This document shows, one piece after another, positions 33,680 through 46,210 of a stretch of DNA of 64,000 bases. Position numbers and translations under genes: made by a program. Location of the stretch: positions 124,001 to 188,000 of the forward strand of contig NZ_QETK01000004.1 in assembly GCF_003105155.1 (NCBI RefSeq). The letters run 5' to 3'. Origin of the DNA: Pseudomonas sp. SDI (GTDB lineage Bacteria > Pseudomonadota > Gammaproteobacteria > Pseudomonadales > Pseudomonadaceae). The notes under the pieces were generated by a model that was not told the origin of the DNA, did not search any database, and worked only from the letters and a program-made list of their open reading frames with translations. How positions within the stretch are numbered: position 1 is the first letter of the stretch; the number at the start of each line of letters is the position of its first letter.

Positions 33680-34237
33680 ATGGACATGCAGGAAGAAATC
33701 GAAGGCCTGGCCATCCTGATCCGCGACCTGCGCAAGCACCGCGGGTTGACCCTGGGCGAACTGGCCAGCCGTATCGACCGCTCGGTGGGCTTTCTGTCCC
33801 AGGTCGAGCGCGGCCTGTCGCGACCGACCGTGGCCGACCTGACCGCGATCAGCGAAACGCTGCACGTGCCAACCACCTATTTCTACAACGTGAACAAGCC
33901 ACGCGCGCTCGACTGGGTCACCCGTCCCGGCGAGCGGCGCACGCTGTACTACGCCGGCGGCATCACCGATGTGCTCGCGTCGCCGACGCTCACCGGCGGT
34001 TTTTCCATGCTCGAAAGCCACCTGGCGCCCGGCGCCAGCAGTGGCGAGGGGCACCTGAACGACAGCTCCGAACAAGGCGGTTTCGTCCTCGAAGGCCAGT
34101 TGAGCCTGTGGCGCGAAGGCCACGACGAGCCGATCACCCTTGGCCCCAACGACAGCTTCCAGCTGCCGCCGAATAGCCAGTTCCGCTACGCCAACCTCAC
34201 CGATCAACCGACCCGGGTACTCTGGGTATTCCGTTGA
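33680..34237 (+). CDS. XRE-cupin transcriptional regulator (PuuR-like)
   Basis: 185 residues: an N-terminal helix-turn-helix (LRKHRGLTLGELASRIDRSV and FLSQVERGLSRP, residues about 18-55) and a C-terminal cupin barrel (residues about 110-180, EQGGFVLEGQLSLW and LGPNDSFQLPP). PuuR-type regulators repress polyamine catabolism and are released by putrescine. The gene sits between the oxidase and ligase genes of the same strand. ATG 33680 and ATG 33686 are both possible starts. Confidence 0.8.
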   Translation: MDMQEEIEGLAILIRDLRKHRGLTLGELASRIDRSVGFLSQVERGLSRPTVADLTAISETLHVPTTYFYNVNKPRALDWVTRPGERRTLYYAGGITDVLASPTLTGGFSMLESHLAPGASSGEGHLNDSSEQGGFVLEGQLSLWREGHDEPITLGPNDSFQLPPNSQFRYANLTDQPTRVLWVFR

Positions 34238-34252
34238 AAAGGATTGCACGCC

Positions 34253-35605
34253 ATGCCACTCACAAACGGCTGTCCCGATCTGCTCAGTGAAGTCCGCGCC
34301 TTTCGCGCGCGTTATCCCGAGGTACGCTACGTCGACCTCATCAGCCTGGACATTCCCGGGCATTTCTACGGTAAACGTTACCCGGTGGAAATGCTCGAAA
34401 AGGTCGCCGCTGGCAGTGCCCTGAAGCTGCCGCAGAACTGCGTGCTGCTGGGCGTACAGGGCGGACTGTTCCCGATAGGCGATTACTGCTTCAACGATGG
34501 CGACCCGGATGCACCGCGACGGCTGATCCCTGGCACGTTGAAGCCGGTGAGCTGGGAACGCCAACCGCTGGGACAGATGCTGATCAGCTCCGACGGCACC
34601 GCCGCGCCCATCGAGTTCGAGCCGCGCGAGGTGCTCGCACGGGTGCTGGAGCGCCTGGCCCGGCGCGGGATCAAGCCGGTGGTGGCATTCGAGCTGGAGT
34701 TTTACCTGTTTGACCGGGTGTTGCAGGAGGGTCTGCCGCAGTTCCCGCGCGACGCCTTCAGCGGCGACCCCGACGACCAACCGAACATGCACATCGAACG
34801 CCTGTCACGCTTCGGCGAGGTGCTCCACGACATGGTCGAGACGGCCAATGCCCAGGGCATCGACGCCAACGTGATGACCGCCGAGCTCGGCCCTGGCCAG
34901 TTCGAAATCAACTTCGGGCATTGCGCCGACGGTTTGCAGGCGGCCGACTGGGCGGCGCTGTTCTGCCGCAGCACTCGCGGCGTGGCGCTCAAGCACGGGC
35001 TGCGCGCCAGCTTCATGAGCAAACCGTACCTGCAGGCGCCGGGCAGCGGCATGCATGTGCACGTGAGTTTGTACGACAACGCCGGCAACAACCTGCTGGC
35101 GGCGGACGGCCAGCGGCCGTTGCGCCATGCCGTGGCCGGTTGCCTGGAGCTGCTGCCACACTGCATGCCGATCTTTGCCGCCAACCACAATGCGTTCCGT
35201 CGCTACGGGGCGATGGTGAACGCGGCAAGCCGGGCCAGTTGGGGCTTCGAGGATCGCGATGCGTGCATCCGCATCCCCGAATCGGACCCGCGCAACCTGC
35301 GCATCGAGCACCGTCTGGCGGGGGCGGACGCCAACCCGTATCTGGTGCTGGCGGCGATTCTCAGTGGCATGGAACATGGCCTGGAGGCACAACGTGAGCC
35401 GATTGCACCCTTGAACGAAGATCGCGCCAGCGGCATCGACTTCCCCAAGGACATGCTCGCGGCGGTGGCGGCGATGCGTGACCATGCGGCGGTGAATGAA
35501 CGGTTGGGCCGCGAGTTCGTGATGGTCTATTGCGAGAACAAGCGCCAGGACCACCTGGCGTTTCAACAGGAAGTGAGTGCGCGGGAGTACCGCTGGTTTA
35601 TGTAA
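34253..35605 (+). CDS. Glutamine-synthetase-family gamma-glutamylpolyamine ligase, copy 1
   Basis: 450 residues. GS beta-grasp N-terminal part (RYVDLISLDIPGHFYGK) and catalytic barrel with metal ligands in FELEFYLF, GPGQFEINFGHCAD, GMHVHVSLYD and the NRLAGADANPY-like RLAGADANPYLVLAA. PuuA-type enzymes ligate glutamate to putrescine using ATP. It is more divergent from PuuA than the copy at 36721. AAAAGGA precedes ATG 34253; an in-frame TTG at 34244 is less likely. Confidence 0.8.
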   Translation: MPLTNGCPDLLSEVRAFRARYPEVRYVDLISLDIPGHFYGKRYPVEMLEKVAAGSALKLPQNCVLLGVQGGLFPIGDYCFNDGDPDAPRRLIPGTLKPVSWERQPLGQMLISSDGTAAPIEFEPREVLARVLERLARRGIKPVVAFELEFYLFDRVLQEGLPQFPRDAFSGDPDDQPNMHIERLSRFGEVLHDMVETANAQGIDANVMTAELGPGQFEINFGHCADGLQAADWAALFCRSTRGVALKHGLRASFMSKPYLQAPGSGMHVHVSLYDNAGNNLLAADGQRPLRHAVAGCLELLPHCMPIFAANHNAFRRYGAMVNAASRASWGFEDRDACIRIPESDPRNLRIEHRLAGADANPYLVLAAILSGMEHGLEAQREPIAPLNEDRASGIDFPKDMLAAVAAMRDHAAVNERLGREFVMVYCENKRQDHLAFQQEVSAREYRWFM

Positions 35606-35620
35606 TCGGGGGGTCGGCAA

Positions 35621-35650
35621 GGGCCTCTTCGCCGGCAAGGCCGGCGATAG
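35621..35650. repeat. REP-like hairpin between convergent genes
   Basis: GGGCCTCTTCGCCGGCAAGG with a GCCGGC-AAG-GCCGGC stem, similar to P. putida REP sequences. It lies between the ends of the ligase gene (+) and the AraC gene (-) and may also act as a bidirectional terminator or 3-prime stabiliser. Confidence 0.55.
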
Positions 35651-35655
35651 CGCCA

Positions 35656-36561
35656 TCAGCGCCGAGCGCGCTTCAACGTCTCGCTCGGCAACTCCCGAAA
35701 CAGCGCCCGATAGCTGTTGGAAAATCGCCCCAGGTGCCAGAACGACCAGTGCATCGCCACCTCCGCCACCGTCGTCTCGGCGGCGCTGCGGCTGAGCAGC
35801 TCGCGCCGCGCGCTGTTCAGCCGGCGCAGCCGCAACCATTGCGCCGGCGGCATCCCGGTGTAGGCCTTGAACGCCTGCTGCAATTGGCGTAACGAGACCC
35901 CGGCAACCTTCGCCAGCTCCAGCAGGTTGAGGGTATCTTCCGGCCCTTCCGCCGCCCACTCGCCGACCCGGCGCATGATCTTGCGCTCCTCGGCACGCCG
36001 GCCCAGCGCCCCGCGATCCAGGCGCACGCAGGCATTGTCGAGGATGAACAGGCAGTCCTCCAGCAACTGTTCGGCCAGCGCCTGCTCGCTGGTCGGGTCG
36101 GCGTTCTGTGCCAAGCGCGTCAACGTCCCGCTCAGCCAACGGCTGAACAACGCATTCTGCTGCGAATTCAGCGGCGCCAGAAACAACCCCTCCAGCCGCG
36201 CCACATCCAGCCCATGGCGCTGGACAAACGCCGGGCCGAACACCACCGCCACTTCCTGATAGTTCTCCGGGGTGATCCAGATGTTCCGGCTCTCGCCGTT
36301 GAGCACGTACAGCGCGTTGTCGCTGCGGTCGAAACAGAACGCCAGCGAACCCGGCGGCGCACTGAAATTCTGCTCGACCCGGGTGTTCATCTGCTCTTCG
36401 TAGACCTCCACCCCGTGCAGGTCGAGGCACCGCACCTGGCCGGCGAAATGCCCCGGCGACATCTGCTGGTAGTGCTGCGCCCAGCCAGGCGTAGCGCGGA
36501 TCTGCTCGGCAACATCGTGGGTGGTGAACGCATGAACCTGCAAAGGCGTGGGACTTGTCAC
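35656..36561 (-). CDS. AraC-family transcriptional regulator
   Basis: 301 residues. N-terminal ligand-binding domain (AraC_binding_2-like, residues about 15-180). Two HTH motifs follow in the last 100 residues: LLELAKVAGVSLRQLQQAFKA and a second with AEVAMHWSFWHLGRFSNSYR. The start is taken as GTG 36561 because AGGA lies at a suitable distance and the preceding codons of the open frame belong to the leader of the divergent ligase gene. Divergent arrangement with the glutamate-putrescine ligase at 36721 suggests it regulates that operon. Confidence 0.8.
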   Translation of the reverse strand: MTSPTPLQVHAFTTHDVAEQIRATPGWAQHYQQMSPGHFAGQVRCLDLHGVEVYEEQMNTRVEQNFSAPPGSLAFCFDRSDNALYVLNGESRNIWITPENYQEVAVVFGPAFVQRHGLDVARLEGLFLAPLNSQQNALFSRWLSGTLTRLAQNADPTSEQALAEQLLEDCLFILDNACVRLDRGALGRRAEERKIMRRVGEWAAEGPEDTLNLLELAKVAGVSLRQLQQAFKAYTGMPPAQWLRLRRLNSARRELLSRSAAETTVAEVAMHWSFWHLGRFSNSYRALFRELPSETLKRARR

Positions 36562-36574
36562 AAAGGGTCCTATA

Positions 36575-36591
36575 TGCACTCTTTTGGTGCA
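36575..36591. promoter_or_regulatory. NtrC-type enhancer site between araC-like and ligase genes
   Basis: TGCACTCTTTTGGTGCA matches the NtrC consensus TGCACC-N4-TGGTGCA with one mismatch. I could not find a convincing sigma54 -24/-12 pair before the ligase gene, so a role in nitrogen control is plausible but not proven. Confidence 0.5.
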
Positions 36592-36720
36592 TTTTGCGGC
36601 AGTGGAAAGTGGATAGATGGAAATCTTCGCGCCACCCAAGATAGCCCTCAGCGCGCTACAGGGGAAGTCGCTCACCGTGCAGGAGTCCCTGGCGCCGACA
36701 AAACCAACAATGAGGTCTGT

Positions 36721-40528
<3,808 letters not shown>

Positions 40529-40543
40529 GGGTGATTAGCAGTG

Positions 40544-40579
40544 AAGGCAAAATGACATAAACTGTGGGTCTTTTGCCTT
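40544..40579. repeat. Inverted repeat in the leader of the ATPase gene
   Basis: AAGGCAAAA (40544-40552) and TTTTGCCTT (40571-40579), a perfect 9-bp inverted repeat with an 18-nt loop. It may be the terminator of the preceding oxidase operon or an operator for the following ATPase/HNH pair. Confidence 0.45.
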
Positions 40580-40595
40580 TGCGAGCTCAGCGGAA

Positions 40596-42950
40596 ATGCC
40601 AGGGACCGACATGCTGGATGAAATGGATCAGGTTGATGAACGGGATGTGTACGCGAACAAGCTGTATACCGCACTGCTGACGGCGCGTTCACAATTCGAC
40701 GGCGATGAGCTGCCGCGCGTCATCCTGTACCTGGTCGCGACGCTATACCTTTATCCGCGGTCCAGCTCGGACGGCACCCAGGAGACCATTCTCACCGCCC
40801 CAGTAGATCGTGGCGCCATCCCCCGAGCGCTGATCGAACTCATGGAGTATTGCGATGTCCCCGACGAATTGGCGGCCCGTCTGCAATCCACGTCGAGTCT
40901 GGGGTTGATTACCCGCCTGAAGAATCAAATCAGCCGTGCCGACCCTCGCGTGATCCAGCAGCCTGGCTTCGCCCGCCGGCTGTTCGACATCATCTTGCGG
41001 CGTATTTTCGAGAGCACACATCAGATCAATCTGCTGCACCCGCACATCGTCGCTGCGCTTGCGGTGAGCTTGTGCAAGCGCAATGACAACCTTGTCGAGA
41101 CGTTTCCCTACAGCGGTGCGCTCAGGATTACCGCGAATGTCCTGAAGCATCCGCAGGAAAGCTTCTTCTGGAGCACATTCGGCTACCCCTATGCACATCA
41201 GGACCTGGTTCGCTTGCGGCTGATGGTACGAGGCCTGGACGAGGACCGTTTCGAGCTGGCACGCGTGCACCACGATGACCAGTACCTGACGCTGATCGAC
41301 GGTGCTCAACATCGGGTGATCGGCTCACCCGATACCTTTACGACGCTCAACACGCTGATTGAAAAAGAAGCCTTGGGCGATGTCACCTTGCTGATATTGA
41401 ACGCGGAGGAGTGCCGCAACATTCCCCCAGCGTTACGCGAGCGCATCGCCCGCGACGACCTGCTGGAGGCCGTTATCGATGTGCCCAGCTTCGATAGCAC
41501 CGGCAATCGCACTATCAACACAGCCTGGCTACTGAATCGCAACAAAGACAGCAACAACCGCAACGAAACCTTGTTCATCGATGCCGCCGAGCTGGTAGCG
41601 CATGGCAACTTCGAGCCCATCTGGTTTGCTGCCGCGATCATCGAGCGTTGGCGCAAGCCGATGGGCAAAGTCGACCGACGCCGCTACAAGCACGTTCTGG
41701 ACAGCAAACTCAAAGGCCTGTTCCTGAAGTACTTCGAAGACAAATACACAGACCTGCCGGGCCTGTGCAAAGAGTATTCGAGCGATAAAGCGATTGAGGC
41801 TCAGTGCCTGACAGCCAGCAATCATCTTGAGAAAGAGAGTGGCCACTTCAGTGTGGTGAGTGTCGACAACCGTGTATTGCTGGAGCGTTTGCGGGCTGAG
41901 GACGATCCATCGTGCTCGTACATCATCGGCAATAATGGCGCAGGTAAAAGCCTGTTGCTCAGAGGTTTAGTCGACGAGCTGTCACTGGCGAAGTTGGACT
42001 CGGTCGGGATTGCCTTCAGCCCAATGGACCGCTTCCCGGTCGACTCTGACGCTCATCCGCGCTTCGAATATCAGGGCGCTAGCAACTCGCTGTTCAGCTC
42101 GGATCGAACTGCGTTTCTCAACAATTTGAGCGCACAGTTGAACGAAATCTACAGCGACGGGCCAACGCTGCAGACCTTCACCCAGGTACTGGAGCAAATC
42201 AATTTCAGCCATCGGCATTACCTCTGCCCGCAAGTGGACCTGGACGACGACCGCGACGACTGGGAGCGTCGGCTCGCCATTATCGAGCTTCAGGAGGACC
42301 CAGAGCCGCTGGTCCTCGACGACAACTACGAGCCCGGCCTGAAGCGTCAGGAACGCGGCCCCATCGTGCCCTTCAGTGTACTCAGCTCAGGCGAGCAACA
42401 AATCCTCTCGCTACTGATCAAAGTCTGCGCCAAAGCCGGGCCGCACATGGTCTTCCTGATCGACGAACCGGAAACCAGCCTGCACGTGCGCTGGCAGCAA
42501 CAGCTCCCTTCCCTGCTCTCGCTGATTGCCAAGGAGTTCCGCTGCTCGTTCGTCGTCGCCACCCACGCACCGATCATCGTTGCCAACGCCCGCGACGCCC
42601 TCAGTGACTGCTACCTGGCCCATAAGCAGACGCTGACAGCGATCCTGCCGCACCAGCGCCATTCGGTCGAAGCCATCCTGCTCGACGGCTTCGGCACCTA
42701 CACGCCCGACAGCAATGAAATCAGCGAACGCTGCGCGGTGCTGGTGGCCCGGGCGATTCGTGTGGTCAACCAGCCGGGGGAAATCGACACCCAGCAGCAG
42801 GAGCAACTGACCACGGCGTTGACCAGGATGAGCCGCCTGTTGAAGGCCAGTAGCGCTGCCCCGGAAGATCCGGGCTACAAAAAAGACCTGCGATTAATCA
42901 AAGACGCCAGAGCCGCGATCAACGAGCTGTTCGCCAAGGCCGACGCATGA
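40596..42950 (+). CDS. Septu-like SMC/ABC-type ATPase with degenerate N6-DNA-methylase-like N-terminal half
   Basis: 784 residues. The C-terminal half is an AAA/ABC-type ATPase: Walker A GNNGAGKS (445-452), signature-like VLSSGEQQILSLL, Walker B VFLIDEPETSLH (Asp623, Glu624) and an H-loop VVATHAP. This is the PtuA-type arrangement. The N-terminal half (to about 400) resembles HsdM: a motif-I-like region ETFPYSGALR, then RLRLMVRGLDEDRF, then RERIARDDLLEAVIDVPS, TAWLLNRNK and TLFIDAAEL. The GxGxG and NPPF catalytic motifs are missing, so it is probably a pseudo-methylase. An ATG at 40611 with AGGGA upstream is an equally likely start. It overlaps the HNH gene by ATGA. Probable anti-phage role. 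Confidence 0.72.
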   Translation: MPGTDMLDEMDQVDERDVYANKLYTALLTARSQFDGDELPRVILYLVATLYLYPRSSSDGTQETILTAPVDRGAIPRALIELMEYCDVPDELAARLQSTSSLGLITRLKNQISRADPRVIQQPGFARRLFDIILRRIFESTHQINLLHPHIVAALAVSLCKRNDNLVETFPYSGALRITANVLKHPQESFFWSTFGYPYAHQDLVRLRLMVRGLDEDRFELARVHHDDQYLTLIDGAQHRVIGSPDTFTTLNTLIEKEALGDVTLLILNAEECRNIPPALRERIARDDLLEAVIDVPSFDSTGNRTINTAWLLNRNKDSNNRNETLFIDAAELVAHGNFEPIWFAAAIIERWRKPMGKVDRRRYKHVLDSKLKGLFLKYFEDKYTDLPGLCKEYSSDKAIEAQCLTASNHLEKESGHFSVVSVDNRVLLERLRAEDDPSCSYIIGNNGAGKSLLLRGLVDELSLAKLDSVGIAFSPMDRFPVDSDAHPRFEYQGASNSLFSSDRTAFLNNLSAQLNEIYSDGPTLQTFTQVLEQINFSHRHYLCPQVDLDDDRDDWERRLAIIELQEDPEPLVLDDNYEPGLKRQERGPIVPFSVLSSGEQQILSLLIKVCAKAGPHMVFLIDEPETSLHVRWQQQLPSLLSLIAKEFRCSFVVATHAPIIVANARDALSDCYLAHKQTLTAILPHQRHSVEAILLDGFGTYTPDSNEISERCAVLVARAIRVVNQPGEIDTQQQEQLTTALTRMSRLLKASSAAPEDPGYKKDLRLIKDARAAINELFAKADA

Positions 42951-43741
42951 GCGCGCCCTTGAGCAAGGCCGAACAGCAGCGCCAGCGCGACGACTATCTG
43001 GCGCTGGCGCATGAAACCGCGACTCACAACGCCGCGACCCTCACCTATCTGCACACGCTGTACGTAAAGGCTCGGCGCCAGAAGATCAACGTCTGGCAGG
43101 AGCTCTCGGACTATCGCAAAGCGGAAAATACCGGCGTTACCGGCCCGTCGATCAAGAGTGCGTTTCGCAGTTTCGTCGGTGACTTGCAGGGCAACCGCTG
43201 CTGCTACTGCCGCCGCTGGCTGATGAGCAGTGGCCACGCCAAGCCCATCGAACACATTCTGCCGAAGGAAAAATACCCACGTTTCTCGGTGGACTTCTGG
43301 AACCTGGCGGTCGCCTGCACCGACTGCAACCTGCTGAAGAAGGACGCCGACTGGGGCTCGATCGATAAAGCTCGCCGCCGCTACCCGGACGCGACGGAGT
43401 TCGGCGATTTCTATCACCCACGCTTCCACCGCTATAACGAGCACGTGAGTTACCGCCGCACGGAAAGCAACGATATCTGCAGCGTGAGCTACAACGGGCA
43501 CACGCCGCAGGGGCAGCACTTGTGCCACCAACTGCTGTACCGGGTGGCGGCGCGGGAAAACCTTTACAGCAACATCCCGTCGATGGCCAAGGCCATGACT
43601 ACCTTGCAACAGTTTCAGGAAAACCACGCCCCAGGCGAGCGTAAAGCGTTCGAACGGTTTCGAAAAAGCCTGGATGCGGCAGTGCAGCGGCGGCTCGACA
43701 AGAGCGCGGCCGATGCGGCCTCGCTCAACGGTAAGCGGTAA
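42947..43741 (+). CDS. HNH endonuclease (PtuB-like partner of the ATPase)
   Basis: 264 residues. A zinc-stabilised HNH site: RCCYCRRWL (Cys85-x-x-Cys88), EHILPKEKYP, then FWNLAVACTDCNLLKK with a second Cys-x-x-Cys and the catalytic Asn. This matches the HNH nucleases (PtuB) paired with ATPases in Septu systems. The ATGA overlap with the ATPase gene implies a complex. The C-terminal ~100 residues are basic and helical without recognised domain. Confidence 0.8.
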   Translation: MSAPLSKAEQQRQRDDYLALAHETATHNAATLTYLHTLYVKARRQKINVWQELSDYRKAENTGVTGPSIKSAFRSFVGDLQGNRCCYCRRWLMSSGHAKPIEHILPKEKYPRFSVDFWNLAVACTDCNLLKKDADWGSIDKARRRYPDATEFGDFYHPRFHRYNEHVSYRRTESNDICSVSYNGHTPQGQHLCHQLLYRVAARENLYSNIPSMAKAMTTLQQFQENHAPGERKAFERFRKSLDAAVQRRLDKSAADAASLNGKR

Positions 43742-43749
43742 GCCTACGT

Positions 43750-44625
43750 TCAGCCTTCAAGCACATCCCCTCGCGCCTCCAGCAACTTCACAAACATGCT
43801 CAGGCTGCGCGACACCGTGCCCCGCCGCCAGACCAGCCAGGTGCGCAGAAAGCGAAACTGCGCCGACAACGGCCAGACGCTGACCGTGCTGCAACCGGGC
43901 ATGCTTTCCAGCATGCTCCGTGGCATCAGCGCCAAGCCGGCCCCGGCGCTGACGCAGGCCAGCATGCCGTGGTACGACTCCATCTCGAAGATCTTCCCCG
44001 GCACCGCACCATCCTTGCCGAACCAGCTTTCAAAGTGATGCCGGTACGAACAGTTGGCCCGAAACGCATAGATGTTCTCGCCGTTCACATCGGCACCCCG
44101 CGCAATCGGCGCATGCTGCAGCGGCGCGATGATCACCATTTCCTCCTCGAACACCGGCACCCCCTCCAGGCTCGGGTGCAACACTGGCCCATCGACGAAC
44201 GCCGCTACCAGCCGCCCAGCCAGCACACCGTCGATCATGGTGCCCGAGGGCCCGGTGGAAAGGTCCAGCTCCACCTTTGGATAGGCCTGGTTATACGCCG
44301 CCAGCAATGCCGGAATGCGGACCGCCGCAGTACTCTCCAGCGAGCCGAGGGCGAACGGTCCCTGCGGCTCCTCACCGGATACGGTCAGCCGCGCCTCGGC
44401 CACCAGGTCGAGGATGCGCCGGGCATAGTCGAGAAAGCTCCAGCCAGCCGGCGACAGGCGCAAGCGGCTCTTTTCGCGGATGAACAATTCGACCCCGAGG
44501 TCCTGCTCCAGTTGCTTGATCCGCGTCGTCAGGTTCGACGGCACGCGGTGAATATGCTGCGCCGCCACACTGATGCTGCCGTGCTCGGCGACCGCTTTGA
44601 AAATTTCTAGCTGGACCAGATCCAC
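43750..44625 (-). CDS. LysR-family regulator
   Basis: 291 residues. HTH at residues 1-60 ([20 protein letters not shown] and [13 protein letters not shown]) and a PBP2-type effector domain. GTG 44625 is chosen because GGAG lies 7 bases upstream; an in-frame TTG at 44637 would add four residues. Divergent from the aldehyde dehydrogenase gene, its likely target. Confidence 0.83.
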   Translation of the reverse strand: MDLVQLEIFKAVAEHGSISVAAQHIHRVPSNLTTRIKQLEQDLGVELFIREKSRLRLSPAGWSFLDYARRILDLVAEARLTVSGEEPQGPFALGSLESTAAVRIPALLAAYNQAYPKVELDLSTGPSGTMIDGVLAGRLVAAFVDGPVLHPSLEGVPVFEEEMVIIAPLQHAPIARGADVNGENIYAFRANCSYRHHFESWFGKDGAVPGKIFEMESYHGMLACVSAGAGLALMPRSMLESMPGCSTVSVWPLSAQFRFLRTWLVWRRGTVSRSLSMFVKLLEARGDVLEG

Positions 44626-44726
44626 GGCATTCTCCAAACGTGAATGTTTCGCTCATTATTATTCAGTTTTCAGAAAACAGACACCCCGCTACGCTGGCCC
44701 TACTCCCTCATTGCCAGGCCCCGGAC

Positions 44727-46118
44727 ATGACCCGTATCAGCAGCCAGACCCACGCGATCTCCCTGAACCCGACCACCGGCGAGCAAGTGGCCGCCTATCC
44801 CTACGAAGACGCCGCCGCCCTCGACGCCGCACTAGAGCGCAGCGTCAGCGGCTTCAACGGCTGGAAGCGCACGCCGCTGGCGGCCCGCGCACAGGCGATG
44901 GTGGCACTGGCCAGCGCCCTGCGTGACAACGCCGAGGCCATCGCGCGGATGATTACCGTGGAGATGGGCAAGCCGATTGCCCAGGCACGCGGCGAAGTCG
45001 AAAAGTGCGCACTGCTGTGTGAATGGTACGCCGAACACGGCCCGGCCATGCTGGCCGCCGAGCCGACCCTGGTACAGAACGGCAGCGCGCGTATCGAATA
45101 CCGCCCGCTCGGCCCGATTCTCGCGGTCATGCCATGGAACTTCCCGATCTGGCAAGTGCTGCGCGGCGCCGTCCCGGCCCTGTTGGCCGGCAACACCTAC
45201 GTGCTCAAGCACGCCCCTAACGTGATGGGCAGCGCTTACCTGTTGCGAGAGGCGTTCCGCCGGGCCGGCTTCGCCGACGGCGTGTTCGAAGTGCTCAACG
45301 TCACTGCGGACGGTGTCTCCAGCGCTATCGCCGACCCGCGCATCGCCGCCGTGACCCTCACCGGCAGCGTACGTGCTGGCATCGCCATCGGCTCGCAAGC
45401 TGGGGCTGCGCTGAAAAAGTGTGTGCTGGAACTGGGCGGTTCCGACCCGTTCATCGTGCTCAACGACGCCGACCTCGACGAAGCGGTGAAAGCCGCCGTG
45501 ATCGGCCGCTACCAGAACACCGGCCAGGTCTGCGCCGCAGCCAAGCGCCTGATCGTCGAAGCTGGGGTGGTTGACGCATTCACCCGCAAGTTCGTCGAAG
45601 CCACAGCCAAGTTGCAGGTCGGCGACCCGCTGGCCGAGCAGACCTACATCGGCCCGATGGCCCGCTACGATCTGCGCGAGGAGCTGGACCAACAAGTCCA
45701 GGCCACCCTGGCCGAAGGCGCCACACTGCTGCTGGGCGGCGCCAAGAGCGAGGGTGTCGGCAACTACTACCAAGCCACCGTGCTGGGCAACGTTACCGAG
45801 CAGATGACCTCGTTCAAACAGGAACTGTTCGGCCCGGTGGCCTCGATCATTACCGCCCGCGATGCGCGGCATGCGCTGGCACTGGCCAACGACAGCGAGT
45901 TCGGCCTGACCGCCACTGTCTACACCGCCAATGCCGCCCAGGCGCAGCAGTTTGCCGACGAACTGGAAACCGGCGGCGTGTTCATCAACGGCTACAGCGC
46001 CAGCGACCCACGGGTAACCTTCGGCGGGGTGAAGAAAAGTGGCTTCGGCCGTGAACTGTCGCACTTCGGCGTGCGCGAGTTCTGCAATGCGCAGACGGTG
46101 TGGGTGGATCGGCACTGA
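44727..46118 (+). CDS. NAD-dependent aldehyde dehydrogenase, succinate-semialdehyde type (Sad/YneI-like)
   Basis: 463 residues, ALDH superfamily. Cofactor region VMPWNFPIWQVLRGAVP, catalytic Glu in CVLELGGSDPFIVL and nucleophilic Cys in NTGQVCAAAKR. The length and these motifs match the short YneI/Sad branch. It could finish the degradation of gamma-aminobutyrate produced from polyamines by the gene clusters to its left. Start at ATG 44727, where homology to the family begins. Confidence 0.83.
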   Translation: MTRISSQTHAISLNPTTGEQVAAYPYEDAAALDAALERSVSGFNGWKRTPLAARAQAMVALASALRDNAEAIARMITVEMGKPIAQARGEVEKCALLCEWYAEHGPAMLAAEPTLVQNGSARIEYRPLGPILAVMPWNFPIWQVLRGAVPALLAGNTYVLKHAPNVMGSAYLLREAFRRAGFADGVFEVLNVTADGVSSAIADPRIAAVTLTGSVRAGIAIGSQAGAALKKCVLELGGSDPFIVLNDADLDEAVKAAVIGRYQNTGQVCAAAKRLIVEAGVVDAFTRKFVEATAKLQVGDPLAEQTYIGPMARYDLREELDQQVQATLAEGATLLLGGAKSEGVGNYYQATVLGNVTEQMTSFKQELFGPVASIITARDARHALALANDSEFGLTATVYTANAAQAQQFADELETGGVFINGYSASDPRVTFGGVKKSGFGRELSHFGVREFCNAQTVWVDRH

Positions 46119-46126
46119 GTGTTGGC

Positions 46127-46146
46127 AACTGGCACTTCTGTCAGGT
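46127..46146 (+). promoter_or_regulatory. Lux-box-like palindrome upstream of mini-RHS 3
   Basis: AACTGGCACTTCTGTCAGGT, the most divergent copy, with one mismatch in the left half-site but an intact right half. It lies 64 bp before the ATG at 46211, with AGCTAATGTG as a possible -10 region about 25-30 bp downstream. Confidence 0.6.
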
Positions 46147-46210
46147 TCGCCAGCATTTGAACTGAGCTAATGTGAACCTCGTCCGATTGTTTGATCGTAC
46201 GAGGCCAGCC

